The notes: generated by a model from the sequence alone, not told the origin. Shown: positions 24,968-34,259, numbered from the stretch's first letter. The stretch is DNA of 64,000 nt from Burkholderiales bacterium (GCA_022843925.1 JALHMS010000011.1:95923-159922); one strand, 5' to 3'. Made by a program: numbers and translations.

Positions 24968-26608
24968 ATGCGCCACGCCATCGCCGCCGTCTTCATCACG
25001 GCCTTCGCCACATCGGCGTTCGCCGAATCGCCCGGGCTGGAACAGCCGAACGACTGGCCCCAGTACCACCGCACCTACAACGCCTGGCGTTACAGCCCGC
25101 TCGAGCAGGTCACCCGCGAGAACGTCAAGCGGTTGAAGGTCGCGTGGATCCATCAGCCCGGCGACATCACCCACGGCATCCAGGCCACGCCCATCGTGCT
25201 GGACGGCATCGTGTACTACGTCTCCGCCTTCAACGTCGTGCATGCCGTCGACGGCGCGACCGGTGCGCCGATCTGGAAGTACAAGCCCAGGCTGGACAGT
25301 GCCGTGTCGCAGGCGGTGTTCCCCGCGTGGAGTCGCGGCATCGCGATCGCGCATGGGCGTGTCTATCTCGGCACGCTCGACGGACGCGCCATCGCGCTCG
25401 ATCAGAAGTCCGGGCAGGAGCTCTGGACGCTGCAGCTCACGGCGTTCAAGGGTTGCCACGGCTGCAACTTCACTTCGCCACCCGTGGTGGCGGGCGACAT
25501 GCTCACCTTCGGTCCCACCGCCGGCGACCTCGCGACGCGCGGCCAGATCTACGGCGTCGATGCGCACACGGGGACGCTCGTCTGGGCGTTCGACACGATC
25601 AAGGATGATCCGAAGAGCTGGCCCGGTGAGACCGGCAAGTACGGGGGTGGTGGGGCCTGGCTGCCCGGCACCTACGACCCGACCACCGACAGCGTGATCT
25701 ACGGCACCGGCAATGCGGCACCGTGGGTCGGCGAGGACCGCGAGGGCGACAACCTCTACACAGGCAGCGTGATCAGCCTCGATCCGAAGTCCGGCGCGCT
25801 GAAGTGGTATCGCCAGGAGATTCCGCACGACGCGTGGGACTACGACTCCGCGTACGAGGCGCTGCTCATCTCCCGCGGAGGCCGCGACTATCTCGTGCAC
25901 CTGAACAAGGGCGGGTTCGTGTGGGTGATGGACAAGCACGATGGCCGGCTCGAGAACGTGTGGCGTTTCGCCAAGCACATCACGTGGGTCGACGACATCC
26001 ATCCGAAGACGGGTGAGCTCATCGGGCGTCACGAACACCGCATCGGCGAGCCCTTCGTGCAGTGCCCTGCGACGGGTGGCGCGCGGCAGTGGAATGCGGG
26101 CGCCTACAGCCCGAAGACCCAGCTCTGGTACGTGAACGGGATGGAGATCTGCATGTCGTGGACGCCCACGCGCGTCGACCCCGCCAAGCTACCGCTCGCG
26201 CAGAACTACTCGTCGATCAAGGATGTGAAGCGGGTCCCGCCGCCCGGTGGCAAGGCGACGGCGCGCTTCGACGCCCGGGATCCGCTCACGGGTGCGGTGA
26301 AGTGGAGCATCGACTACGCGATGCCGGCGTACGCGGGCGTGCTCGCGACTGCAGGCAACCTCGTCTTCAACCAGGACGCAGAAGGCATCGTCCGCGCGCA
26401 CGACGCCGAGACGGGGGCGGTGCTCTGGAGCTTCCGCACCGGCTCCGGATCGCGGGGCGGCATCGTCAGCTACGCGGTCGATGGAAAGCAGTACATCGTG
26501 GTGCCGAGCGGCATGGGCGGGTACGCCGCCATCTCGGGGCCGCAATGGTTCCCGGAGATGTCGAAGGTCAACGGCGGCGCCGCGCTCATCGCGTTCACCG
26601 TGGAGTGA
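24968..26608 (+). CDS. divergent PQQ-dependent dehydrogenase without the vicinal disulfide
   Basis: A 546-residue periplasmic quinoprotein with a signal peptide (cleavage near residue 19) and the beta-propeller W-motifs. The catalytic aspartate is D291 in HDAWDYD, with the second aspartate D293 typical of lanthanide-type enzymes. Two usual PQQ-site features differ. There is no adjacent Cys-Cys; instead C163-H-G-C166 occurs further along. The metal-ligand glutamate in the ..E..RG motif is replaced by D187 (AGDLATRG). Asparagine is kept in GTGNAAPW. A monohaem cytochrome c gene follows at once. The ATG has GGGGAGGGACC upstream. The family is sure; cofactor, metal and substrate are inferred. Confidence 0.9.
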   Translation: MRHAIAAVFITAFATSAFAESPGLEQPNDWPQYHRTYNAWRYSPLEQVTRENVKRLKVAWIHQPGDITHGIQATPIVLDGIVYYVSAFNVVHAVDGATGAPIWKYKPRLDSAVSQAVFPAWSRGIAIAHGRVYLGTLDGRAIALDQKSGQELWTLQLTAFKGCHGCNFTSPPVVAGDMLTFGPTAGDLATRGQIYGVDAHTGTLVWAFDTIKDDPKSWPGETGKYGGGGAWLPGTYDPTTDSVIYGTGNAAPWVGEDREGDNLYTGSVISLDPKSGALKWYRQEIPHDAWDYDSAYEALLISRGGRDYLVHLNKGGFVWVMDKHDGRLENVWRFAKHITWVDDIHPKTGELIGRHEHRIGEPFVQCPATGGARQWNAGAYSPKTQLWYVNGMEICMSWTPTRVDPAKLPLAQNYSSIKDVKRVPPPGGKATARFDARDPLTGAVKWSIDYAMPAYAGVLATAGNLVFNQDAEGIVRAHDAETGAVLWSFRTGSGSRGGIVSYAVDGKQYIVVPSGMGGYAAISGPQWFPEMSKVNGGAALIAFTVE

Positions 26609-26616
26609 GGGCTGTG

Positions 26617-26979
26617 ATGCATCGACGTTTCGTCATCGCTTGTTCTCTCCTGCTGACGGCGATCGCCATGGTCGGCGTGCCGGTCGCGACCGCCGACGAA
26701 CCTGCCGACCTGCTTTCGCCGGATCGCGTGCAGCGCGGCCACGAGGCCTTCGGGGAATCCTGCAGCTATTGCCATGGCGAGAACGGCGCTGGCGGCGCCA
26801 CGGGCGCTCCGGGTCTGCAGGGACGGACGGACCTCTCCGCCGCCGACCTCTTCGGGACCATCACGCACGGGCGGATCAGCGGCATGAACATCATGCCGGC
26901 CTGGGGGGATTCGCTCTCCGAGGAGCAGCGTTGGGCGCTCGTCGCGTACATCCGGTCGTTGGCGGGCGTCGCGAAGTAG
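26617..26979 (+). CDS. monohaem cytochrome c
   Basis: A 120-residue periplasmic class I cytochrome. A signal peptide ends near residue 27 (PVATADE); the haem site is C49-C52-H53 (CSYCH), and the axial methionine is in MNIMPAWG. The last helix, RWALVAYIRSLA, is typical. It starts 8 bases after the dehydrogenase stop, so the two form an operon, and it is the likely electron acceptor of that quinoprotein. GTG at 26614 is an alternative start. Confidence 0.92.
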   Translation: MHRRFVIACSLLLTAIAMVGVPVATADEPADLLSPDRVQRGHEAFGESCSYCHGENGAGGATGAPGLQGRTDLSAADLFGTITHGRISGMNIMPAWGDSLSEEQRWALVAYIRSLAGVAK

Positions 26980-27153
26980 CTGACTGCGGGTTGGTCATCG
27001 TCTTGCGCGATCGTGCGTTCCGCGCGTACGCCCCGGTCGAGGTCACCCGCCGGGATCTCCAAGGCCGACTCGTGCGGATCGCCGTCGCGAACCGACCTTT
27101 CCCAGGACGCGGTCGCGCGACCGTATGATCCCGGCTTCCCGAGGCCGTGACGC

Positions 27154-28014
27154 ATGGATCGACTCTCCACCCTCCTCGAGCACTTCTCGCTTCGCGCCGG
27201 CGTGTTCCACACCGGCAGTCTCTGCGGCATCCACCGATTCCAGGCGGATGCGCTGAGAGGGCATCTGCACCTGGTGGAGCGCGGCTTGGTGCGCATCACC
27301 GGTGTCGGCCGATCGCACCTGCTCATCACCGAACCCACCATCGTGTTCCTGCCGCGTCCCGGCAAGCATCGCGTGGTGGCGGACGAGCGGGAAGGCGCCG
27401 ACGCGGTGTGCGCGACGGTGCAGTTCGCAGGCGGCGGCACCAATCCGGTGACGGATTCGTTACCCTCCGTGGTGAGCGTACTGCTGGCGGACCTGCCTGG
27501 CAGTGCGATGCTGGTCAGGCTCATGTTCCAGGAAGCCTCGTCGTCCCGGTGTGGACGTCAGGCGGCGCTCGATCGTTTGTGCGAAGTCCTGATGATCCAG
27601 TTGCTGCGTCACTGCCTGGATCGTGGGATCACGCAGGTGGGTGCGCTCGCAGGGCTGTCTGATCCGCGCCTTGCGCGGGCGATGGTCGCGATGCACGACG
27701 ATCCTTCACGGGAATGGGACCTGAGCGCCATGGCCGGGCTGGCCGGCATGTCCCGAGCTCGCTTCGCCGTGCGCTTCCGGGAGGTCATCGGACAGACGCC
27801 AGCCGACTACCTCGCGTCGTGGCGGATTCTCGTGGCGCAACGGTTGTTGCGCAGAGGCCTGCCGATCAAGCAGGTCGCCTACGACGTTGGGTACGGCAGC
27901 CCAACTGCGCTGGCGCGCGTCTTCGTGCGCAAGATCGGCTGTACCCCATCGCGCTGGCTGGGGAAGCTCCGGGAGCCGTCCGCAGCGGCCGGCGCGGAAC
28001 GTCAGGTGGAATGA
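27154..28014 (+). CDS. AraC-family regulator with cupin-type sensor domain
   Basis: A 286-residue transcription factor. The N-terminal half (LSTLLEHFSLRAGVFHTGSLCG...) matches the cupin_6 AraC sensor found in regulators of small redox or detoxification genes. The C-terminal half has the two helix-turn-helix motifs: DLSAMAGLAGMSRARFAVRF and IKQVAYDVGYGSPTALARVF. It is not in an operon with the upstream cytochrome gene (174-base gap). The small frame directly downstream may be the remains of its former target. The inducer is unknown. Confidence 0.9.
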   Translation: MDRLSTLLEHFSLRAGVFHTGSLCGIHRFQADALRGHLHLVERGLVRITGVGRSHLLITEPTIVFLPRPGKHRVVADEREGADAVCATVQFAGGGTNPVTDSLPSVVSVLLADLPGSAMLVRLMFQEASSSRCGRQAALDRLCEVLMIQLLRHCLDRGITQVGALAGLSDPRLARAMVAMHDDPSREWDLSAMAGLAGMSRARFAVRFREVIGQTPADYLASWRILVAQRLLRRGLPIKQVAYDVGYGSPTALARVFVRKIGCTPSRWLGKLREPSAAAGAERQVE

Positions 28015-28140
28015 ACGAGACGCCTGGTATGCGTCGACGTTCTCGCACCCCTTAGGCTTCGTTGCGCCGCGCCGACCGTGGACTCGCGTCCGGGCCGGGG
28101 AACCCCGGGCGATCCCCATTCGATTCCAGGAGAAGTCTCG

Positions 28141-28260
28141 ATGCCGGCCGTGCCCTACATGCAGGTCCTCCGCTCGGTCGATCACGCGACCACTGGCGGC
28201 CCCCGCAAGGAAGTGATCGCCCTCGCGCCCTGCGCAAGATCATCCCTGTCATGGCGGTGA
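28141..28260 (+). CDS. possible 39-residue small protein or gene remnant
   Basis: An ATG preceded by a good ribosome site (CAGGAGAAG, 5-base gap) opens a 39-codon frame starting MPAVPYMQVLRSVDHAT. It has no hydrophobic segment or motif that I know. A 126-base lead from the AraC gene and the strong ribosome site suggest a real translation start, but the frame soon ends, so it may be the head of a gene lost by frameshift or deletion. The rest of the 352-base interval (28015-28366) holds nothing else I can identify. Confidence 0.35.
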   Translation: MPAVPYMQVLRSVDHATTGGPRKEVIALAPCARSSLSWR

Positions 28261-28366
28261 AGACGCCGAGCTGCTCCCGCAATCACACACTCGTCACCAT
28301 CGTGGACGATCGCTTTTCGGCCGGACGGGTCGACCGAAACCGGCGAGCCGGAAAAAGAGGTTTCGA

Positions 28367-29188
28367 ATGAAACGACGCCATTTTCTGCAACTGGTACCGG
28401 CGGGTGCCCTGCCCGGCATGTCTGGGAGTGCAGCTGCCGCGGCTCCGACCTACGTTTCCGAGGAGGGACTCACTTTGGCGGAAGAGAAATCGCGATCCAC
28501 CGGACGGGTGATCGTATTTGACGTGATCGAGACGCTGCTCGATCTCCGCGCGCTTGCGCCGGCCTTCGAGCGCGCGTTCGGGGATGCCGGGGCGTTGCCG
28601 GAGTGGTTCGCGCAGATGCTGCAGTCGGCCTTTGCGATCACCGTGGCTCAGCGGTATGCGGATTTCGGCGTGGTCGCGAAGGCGGCACTCACGATGACTG
28701 CCGCGAAGCGGGGCGTCAGCCTCACCGATTCGGGCTACGCAACGCTTCTCGGCGGTATCCGTAGTCTGCCACCGCATCCCGACTCGGCGGCGGGCCTTGC
28801 GCTGCTTCAGGACGCCGGCTTCCGACTGGCCGCACTGACGAATTCGGCGGGAGCGGTGCTGGAGATGCAGTTGACCTCGGCCGGACTACGCAGGCACTTC
28901 GAGCGCCTGCTCACGGTCGATTCCGTGAAGCAGTTCAAGCCGGCGCCCGCCGTCTACCGATCCGCAGCGGCGAGCATGGGTGTGCCGGTCGGCGCATTGC
29001 GCATGGTCGCGGCTCATTCCTGGGACGTCGGCGGAGCGATGCAGGCGGGGTGTGCCGCAGCCTTCGTCGCAAGGGCGGGCATGGTCCTCGATCCGTTGTT
29101 CGACCGGCCAGACATCGTCGGCGCGGACCTGCCGGAGGTGGCCCGGGCCATCATCGCGGCGGATTTGCCGGCGGCGAAGATGGCTTGA
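28367..29188 (+). CDS. Tat-exported HAD hydrolase, haloacid dehalogenase type II-like
   Basis: A 273-residue HAD protein. The N-terminus is a twin-arginine signal (MKRRHFLQL, then an alanine-rich run to residue 26). The HAD core has motif I in VIVFDVIETLLDL (nucleophile aspartate), motif II in LAALTNSAG, the catalytic lysine in KQFKPAP, and a late acidic stretch. These match L-2-haloacid dehalogenase type II relatives. Such enzymes are normally cytoplasmic, so Tat export is unusual. The ATG has AGAGG nearby. Function may be dehalogenation or phosphate removal from a periplasmic substrate; only the family is certain. Confidence 0.85.
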   Translation: MKRRHFLQLVPAGALPGMSGSAAAAAPTYVSEEGLTLAEEKSRSTGRVIVFDVIETLLDLRALAPAFERAFGDAGALPEWFAQMLQSAFAITVAQRYADFGVVAKAALTMTAAKRGVSLTDSGYATLLGGIRSLPPHPDSAAGLALLQDAGFRLAALTNSAGAVLEMQLTSAGLRRHFERLLTVDSVKQFKPAPAVYRSAAASMGVPVGALRMVAAHSWDVGGAMQAGCAAAFVARAGMVLDPLFDRPDIVGADLPEVARAIIAADLPAAKMA

Positions 29189-29459
29189 ACCGAGGTCTGG
29201 ACCTCGGGAGGGGTGCGGCGTCTGTTCGCGCCTCGAGGCGGGGGAACTGCCACTGGTGGCGATCAGCGGCGTTTGCGAGGGACTGCCGCTTGGCGCGGCT
29301 GAACTCCGTGGTTTCGCGAACGGCAACGCAGACTTTTCGGAAGTCTTCCACGCGAAGTCGCCTGGGTTCCGTGATGACCGGGCGAAGGTGTCCAGTCCGG
29401 CCCGGCGGATCCGGAGGTACGATCCTTCCTCTTCGCCACCTCCCGGAGTGCCCCTCGCC

Positions 29460-31019
29460 ATGCACAACTTCAGCGCGTCCCTGCGCATCACCAAGTCCGC
29501 CATCCGCACCGAGCAGGGTGTGGTCGCCGCACAGCATCGTCGCGCCGCCGAGGAGGGCGCGAAGGTGCTCGCCGGCGGTGGCGACGCCGTCGATGCCGCG
29601 ATCGCGACGTCGTTCGCGCTCGGGGTGCTCGAACCCTGGATGAGCGGCATCGGTGGCGGTGGCGCGATGGTGCTGTACCGCGCGAAGGAGAGGCGGACCT
29701 CCGTGGTGGACTTCGGGATGCGGTCCCCGGAGTCGCTCGATCTCGCGGACTTTCCGCTGAGCGGCGCGGGCCGGGCGTCGGATCTCTTCCCGTGGGCGCA
29801 GGTCGTGGGCGATCGCAACGTTCACGGTCCCCTCGCCATCGCGGTGCCAGGTGTTGTGGACGGCATGCGGATCGCGCACGAGCGGCACGCCCGGATGCCA
29901 TGGCGCGATCTGCTCGTGCCGGCCATCCGCCTGGCCGACGAAGGGCTGCTCGTGGACGGCGTCACCTCCCAGCACATCGCATCGGCCGCGCCGGACCTGC
30001 GCCGATACGCGGGCGCCAGCGAGGCCTATCTCACGGATGGGCTGCCGCCCGTCCCGGCGTGGTCGGCGCGCACCGAGGTGCGGCTGCCGCAGCAGAAGCT
30101 CGCGGCGACATTGCGGCAGCTTGCCGAGGCCGGCCCGCGCGATCTCTACGAGGGCGGACTCGCGCGCGCCGTCGCAGGGGAGATCGGTGCGCTGGGCGGG
30201 CGGCTGTCGGTGGCGGATCTCGCGGCCTATCGGGCCCGCGAGATCGAGCCGCTGATCATCGAATACCGCGGGGCCCGCGTCTCCGCCACGCCGGAACTGA
30301 CCGCCGGACCCACGCTCGCACACGTGCTCCGGTTGCTTTCGGAAAGGTGGGTGCCCCGGGGTGGGGCGGACGCCGAGGCGTACGCCGCCTATGCCGGCGC
30401 GCTCCAGGAGGCGTACCGCGTCCGGTTGTCGCGAATGGGCGATCAGGACGGCGCGCGGGCACCGGCCTGCACCACGCACTTCAGCGTGGTCGACCGCGAG
30501 GGGAACATCGCGTCGGTCACGCAGACGCTGCTGTCGATCTTCGGCTCGCGGGTGAGCCTGCCCGACACCGGCGTGCTGATGAACAACGGGATCATGTGGT
30601 TCGATCCGGAGCAGGGGAATCCGAACTCGCTCGCACCGGGCAAGCGCTGCCTCACCAACTACTGCCCGATCGTGGTGGAGCACGGCAGCCGGCGCTTCGC
30701 GCTCGGCGCGTCCGGCGGGCGGCGCATCCTGCCGGCCGTCGCGCAGATCCTGTCGTTCGTGGTGGACTTCGGCGATGCGCTCGACACGGCGTTCCAACGC
30801 CCCCGCATCGATGCGAGCGAAGACGTCCTGGTGATCGGCGACGAAGCGCTCCCGGCGGCGGTGCAGGCCTCGCTGGCCGCGCGATTCGAATACATCGCGC
30901 AGCATCGCCTCACGACGCCGATGAAGTTCGCATGTCCGACGGCGGTGATGCGGGCGGGCACGGTGAACAGCGGCGCGACGGAGCTGGGCGTTCCGTGGGC
31001 GGATGCCGTGGCGGGGTGA
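29460..31019 (+). CDS. gamma-glutamyltransferase family protein, no signal peptide
   Basis: A 519-residue Ntn-hydrolase. The family opening AIRTEQGVVAAQHRRAAEEGAKVLAGGG is near the start, the autocleavage site is CTTHFSVVD with nucleophile T338, and the conserved oxyanion/substrate segments MNNGIMWFDP and GASGGRRILPAV follow. There is no export signal, unlike typical GGT, and a frame extending further upstream has no similarity. Cytoplasmic GGT-like enzymes often hydrolyse cephalosporin-like or other gamma-glutamyl amides, so glutathione should not be assumed. It is preceded by a 271-base gap and followed by another gap, so it seems to be a single gene. Confidence 0.88.
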   Translation: MHNFSASLRITKSAIRTEQGVVAAQHRRAAEEGAKVLAGGGDAVDAAIATSFALGVLEPWMSGIGGGGAMVLYRAKERRTSVVDFGMRSPESLDLADFPLSGAGRASDLFPWAQVVGDRNVHGPLAIAVPGVVDGMRIAHERHARMPWRDLLVPAIRLADEGLLVDGVTSQHIASAAPDLRRYAGASEAYLTDGLPPVPAWSARTEVRLPQQKLAATLRQLAEAGPRDLYEGGLARAVAGEIGALGGRLSVADLAAYRAREIEPLIIEYRGARVSATPELTAGPTLAHVLRLLSERWVPRGGADAEAYAAYAGALQEAYRVRLSRMGDQDGARAPACTTHFSVVDREGNIASVTQTLLSIFGSRVSLPDTGVLMNNGIMWFDPEQGNPNSLAPGKRCLTNYCPIVVEHGSRRFALGASGGRRILPAVAQILSFVVDFGDALDTAFQRPRIDASEDVLVIGDEALPAAVQASLAARFEYIAQHRLTTPMKFACPTAVMRAGTVNSGATELGVPWADAVAG

Positions 31020-31271
31020 GGGCGCGCGCCTCGCTACGCGGCCTGACAGCGCGGTCACGGCGCGGTGTATGCCGATGGGGCCGCGCTTCCCCGTCACTGA
31101 GCCGTACGGATCAGCGAGGCCATGCGAACGGAAGCGCTTTTCGCGGCGCTAACGTCGTCGGCGCCGTCCGGATTGAACCGCGCCGGAACATCCGGGCATT
31201 CACGGTCCGTACCCGAGGCCGATCCGCCCTCGGGTCGTGACCGCACGATCACCGCTCAGGAGACCGTTCCC

Positions 31272-32759
31272 ATGCATTCGACCCATCGCGCCGCCGTCGG
31301 CCTCGTCCTCACCATCGGTTCGGTCCTGTGCCACGGGCCGGCGCTTGCCATCCCGCTCACGCCGATCCCGAAAGGCGACATCGCCATCCGGCTCGAGCCC
31401 ATCGCCACCGGACTCGCGGCGCCGGCCTACGCGATCAGTGCGCCCGGCGATCTCGCGAGGCTGTTCGTCGTCGAGCAATCGGGTCTGCTGCGCGTCATCG
31501 ACGGTGGTGTCCTGCAGCCTGGAAACGCGCTCGACATCCGCAGCCTCGTGTCGCCGCCGCTCAACCCGGCCAACGCGAACGACGAGCGCGGCTTCCTCGG
31601 CCTCGCGTTCAGCCCGGGCTTCGACGATCCGGCGAGCCACGGCTATCGCACGCTCTACACATACAACAGCCAGGCCATTCCGTCCGGCACGCCGCCCACC
31701 TACGCTGCGCCGAACGGCGCAGTCCAGAACTACAGGAATGTCATCAACGAGTGGAAGATGAGTGCGGCGAACCCGCTCGTGGTCGACCCCGATTCGCGCC
31801 GCGAAGTCATCTCGTTCGGCAAGAACGCCGGCAATCACAACGGCGGCACGATCGCGTTCGGCCCCGACGGGTATCTGTACCTCGGGCTCGGCGATGGCGG
31901 CAACGCCAACGATGTGGGTCCGAGCCACATCGAGCCCGGCGGCAATGCCCAGAACCTCTCGACGCCGCTCGGGAAGATGCTGCGCATCGACCCCGCGGAT
32001 CCGGCGCTCACCGCGACCAGCGTGGATCCCGTGAGCGGGAACGGCCAGTACCGCATTCCCGCCACCAATCCCTTCCAGGCAGCGGGGCAGGTGAAGGAGA
32101 CCTACGCGCTCGGCTTCCGCAATCCCTATCGTTTCAGCTTCGATACGCTGTCCGGGGATCTCATCGTCGCGGACGTGGGGCAGCGGACCATCGAGGAGAT
32201 CAACCGGGTGGTGCTCGGCGGCAACTACGGCTGGGCGGTCAAGGAAGGCGATTTCCTCTTCGACCGCGCCACCGGGCAGGTGACCGTGCGTTCGCCCGGT
32301 GACCCGGCCGGGCTGATCGATCCGATCAAGGGGACCCTGGGCACGCTGCAGTACGACCATGGCGACGGCATCTCCATCACCGGCGGGTTCGTGTATCGCG
32401 GCAACGACATCCCCGAGCTGGTCGGCAAGTACGTCTTCGGCGATCTCGCGCTGCGCAATCTGCCGCCTCGGGTGGACGGCCGGCTCTTCTACGCGGACCT
32501 CGCGACGGGCGAGATCGAGGAGTTCCTGCTGCCGCAGTTCGCGAACGGCGTGCTGCCCGACGGCCTCACCGTGCACGGGTTCGGGCAGGACGGCACGGGC
32601 GAGTTGTACGCGCTCGTGACGAACACGCCGGCCAACGGCACGGGCGGCATCGTCTACCGCATCGCGCCGGTCCCGGAACCGTCGACGGTGGTGCTGATGC
32701 TGCTCGGCGTGGCGGGTCTCGGTGTCCGGGCCCATCGCCGGCGCGGACGCCCTGCCTGA
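31272..32759 (+). CDS. PEP-CTERM-anchored PQQ-type sugar dehydrogenase
   Basis: A 495-residue exported protein of the soluble glucose/aldose sugar dehydrogenase propeller family. A signal peptide ends near residue 27 (GPALAIP). The core has RLFVVEQSGLLRVI, ERGFLGLAFSPGF, the catalytic-histidine segment NHNGGTIAFGPDGYLYLGLGDGG, and TYALGFRNPYRFSFD. The C-terminus is a PEP-CTERM signal (VPEPSTVVL, hydrophobic helix, RRRGR). AGGAG precedes the ATG at 31272 by about ten bases. With the GDPD protein it is the second exosortase substrate here. Whether it binds PQQ cannot be seen; many family members are annotated by fold only. Confidence 0.92.
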   Translation: MHSTHRAAVGLVLTIGSVLCHGPALAIPLTPIPKGDIAIRLEPIATGLAAPAYAISAPGDLARLFVVEQSGLLRVIDGGVLQPGNALDIRSLVSPPLNPANANDERGFLGLAFSPGFDDPASHGYRTLYTYNSQAIPSGTPPTYAAPNGAVQNYRNVINEWKMSAANPLVVDPDSRREVISFGKNAGNHNGGTIAFGPDGYLYLGLGDGGNANDVGPSHIEPGGNAQNLSTPLGKMLRIDPADPALTATSVDPVSGNGQYRIPATNPFQAAGQVKETYALGFRNPYRFSFDTLSGDLIVADVGQRTIEEINRVVLGGNYGWAVKEGDFLFDRATGQVTVRSPGDPAGLIDPIKGTLGTLQYDHGDGISITGGFVYRGNDIPELVGKYVFGDLALRNLPPRVDGRLFYADLATGEIEEFLLPQFANGVLPDGLTVHGFGQDGTGELYALVTNTPANGTGGIVYRIAPVPEPSTVVLMLLGVAGLGVRAHRRRGRPA

Positions 32760-32839
32760 CCACGCCGACCGCGCGCGACCCCATGGCATGATCGGCCCAC
32801 GGCGCCCGTCCGAGGCGCCGATCCCGGCGGAGACAAGTC

Positions 32840-33589
32840 ATGCGAGTCGCAAACAAGGTGGCGCTCATCACGGGCGGTGCCCACGGCATGGGCGAGGCGA
32901 TGGTCCGGTTGTTCGCGCGCGAGGGCGCGAAGGTGGTCGTGGCCGACATTCTGGAAGCGGAGGGCAGGGCGCTCGCGGCGGACATCGTCGCCGGCGGCGG
33001 CGACGCGCTGTTCGTGAAGCTCGACGTGGCCGACGAGGCCCAGTGGGAGGCCGCGATCGCCGCGGTCACCGATCGCTTCGAGCGCATCGACATCCTGGTG
33101 AACAACGCCGGCATCAGCGGGGCCGTGCCGGACCGCCTGTCGACCGAACACTACGACCGCCTGATGGCCGTGAACGCCCGCGGCACCTTCCTCGGCGTGA
33201 AGCACGCGATCCCCGAACTGCGGAAGGCGGGCGGCGGATCCATCGTGAACGTCTCGTCCGTGTCGGGTCTGGTGGGCCAGACCTTCGTGCACATGGGCTA
33301 CAACGCCGCCAAGGCCGCGATCCACGTGATGACCAAGTCGGCGGCCGTGCAGTTCGCCATCCACGGCATCCGCGTGAACTCCGTGCACCCGGGCTACATG
33401 CCGCCGATGCGCACGTCGGTCAGCACGGCAGACCCGGCGCAGCGCGCCGCGATGATGCAGACCGTGCCGATGGGCCGGACTGGTCGGCCCGAGGAAGTGG
33501 CGTACGCGGTGCTCTTCCTCGCGTCCGACGAGGCGTCGTACATCACGGGCACCGAACTCGTCGTGGACGGCGGCTTGCTGGCGCAGTGA
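32840..33589 (+). CDS. short-chain dehydrogenase/reductase
   Basis: A 249-residue classical SDR. NAD(P) binding is shown by TGGAHGMGEA; an aspartate at the end of beta-2 (VVVADI) favours NAD. NNAG is present, and the catalytic residues are S in VSSVSG and YxxxK in YNAAKAA. The C-terminal DVDGGL-like end (VVDGGLLAQ) is typical. The ATG follows GGAGACAAGTC. It converges on the paaY gene but lies outside the paa operon. The alcohol or ketone substrate is unknown. Confidence 0.9.
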   Translation: MRVANKVALITGGAHGMGEAMVRLFAREGAKVVVADILEAEGRALAADIVAGGGDALFVKLDVADEAQWEAAIAAVTDRFERIDILVNNAGISGAVPDRLSTEHYDRLMAVNARGTFLGVKHAIPELRKAGGGSIVNVSSVSGLVGQTFVHMGYNAAKAAIHVMTKSAAVQFAIHGIRVNSVHPGYMPPMRTSVSTADPAQRAAMMQTVPMGRTGRPEEVAYAVLFLASDEASYITGTELVVDGGLLAQ

Positions 33590-33592
33590 TCA

Positions 33593-33627
33593 CCGATCGC
33601 GCGCCAGGTCTCCCCGCGTGCGATCGG
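33593..33627. terminator. possible convergent terminator between SDR and paaY
   Basis: CCGATCGC (33593-33600) pairs with GCGATCGG (33620-33627) around a 19-base loop in the 42-base gap between two converging genes. There is no T-run, so this is weak evidence. Confidence 0.3.
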
Positions 33628-33631
33628 GGTG

Positions 33632-34246
33632 TCAGGCCGCGTCGCCCGCCTTGCGACGTTCCACGAGCGGCACCACATCCGTGATCGGCAGCCGCTTGCG
33701 GTCGGGTTCGATGGCCATGAGCGGCGTCGTCTCGCGCAGCGTCTCGTGGCAGCGCCGCGTGAGGTCCTGATAGCTGCGCGTCCCCTCGGCCTTCCAGCCG
33801 ATCTCCTGGTCCGACATTTCGCGGATGATCTTCGCGGGCACGCCGGCCACGAGCGTGCGGGGCGGCACGACCATGCCCGCCTTCACGAAGGCGCACGCGG
33901 CGACCATCGCGGACTCGCCGACGACGGCGTTGTCCATCACCACCGCGTTCATCCCGACCAGTGCATTGCGACCGATGCGGGCGCCGTGGATCACGGCGCC
34001 GTGGCCGATGTGACCGTCGACCTCGATGACGGTGTCGGTCCCCGGGAAGCCGTGCATGACGCAGTTGTCCTGCAGGTTCGACCCCGTCTCCATCACCAGG
34101 CGGCCGAAATCGCCGCGCAGGCTCGCGCCGGGGCCCACGTAGCAGTCCGGTCCGACGATGACATCCCCGATGAGCACGGCCGTCGGATGCACGAAGGCCG
34201 TCGGGTCCACCACCGGCCTGAGGCCGTCGATCTCGTAGCAGGGCAT
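33632..34246 (-). CDS. paaY: phenylacetate degradation protein PaaY (hexapeptide thioesterase/carbonic anhydrase-like)
   Basis: A 204-residue left-handed beta-helix protein: isoleucine/valine-rich hexapeptide turns fill residues 15-140 ([28 protein letters not shown]), and metal-binding histidines sit in the GHGAVIHGA region. PaaY is a gamma-carbonic-anhydrase-fold thioesterase that clears dead-end CoA thioesters formed when the paa pathway stalls. ATG at 34246 gives the usual length. It is 13 bases after paaN on the same strand, so both belong to one leftward transcript controlled from the divergent region at 36.0 kb. Confidence 0.93.
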   Translation of the reverse strand: MPCYEIDGLRPVVDPTAFVHPTAVLIGDVIVGPDCYVGPGASLRGDFGRLVMETGSNLQDNCVMHGFPGTDTVIEVDGHIGHGAVIHGARIGRNALVGMNAVVMDNAVVGESAMVAACAFVKAGMVVPPRTLVAGVPAKIIREMSDQEIGWKAEGTRSYQDLTRRCHETLRETTPLMAIEPDRKRLPITDVVPLVERRKAGDAA

Positions 34247-34259
34247 GGTGCGTTCCCCG

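Noticed and set aside
25460..25470. CHGC in the second PQQ dehydrogenase as a haem site
   Set aside because: A haem c site needs CxxCH; here the residue after the second cysteine is asparagine.
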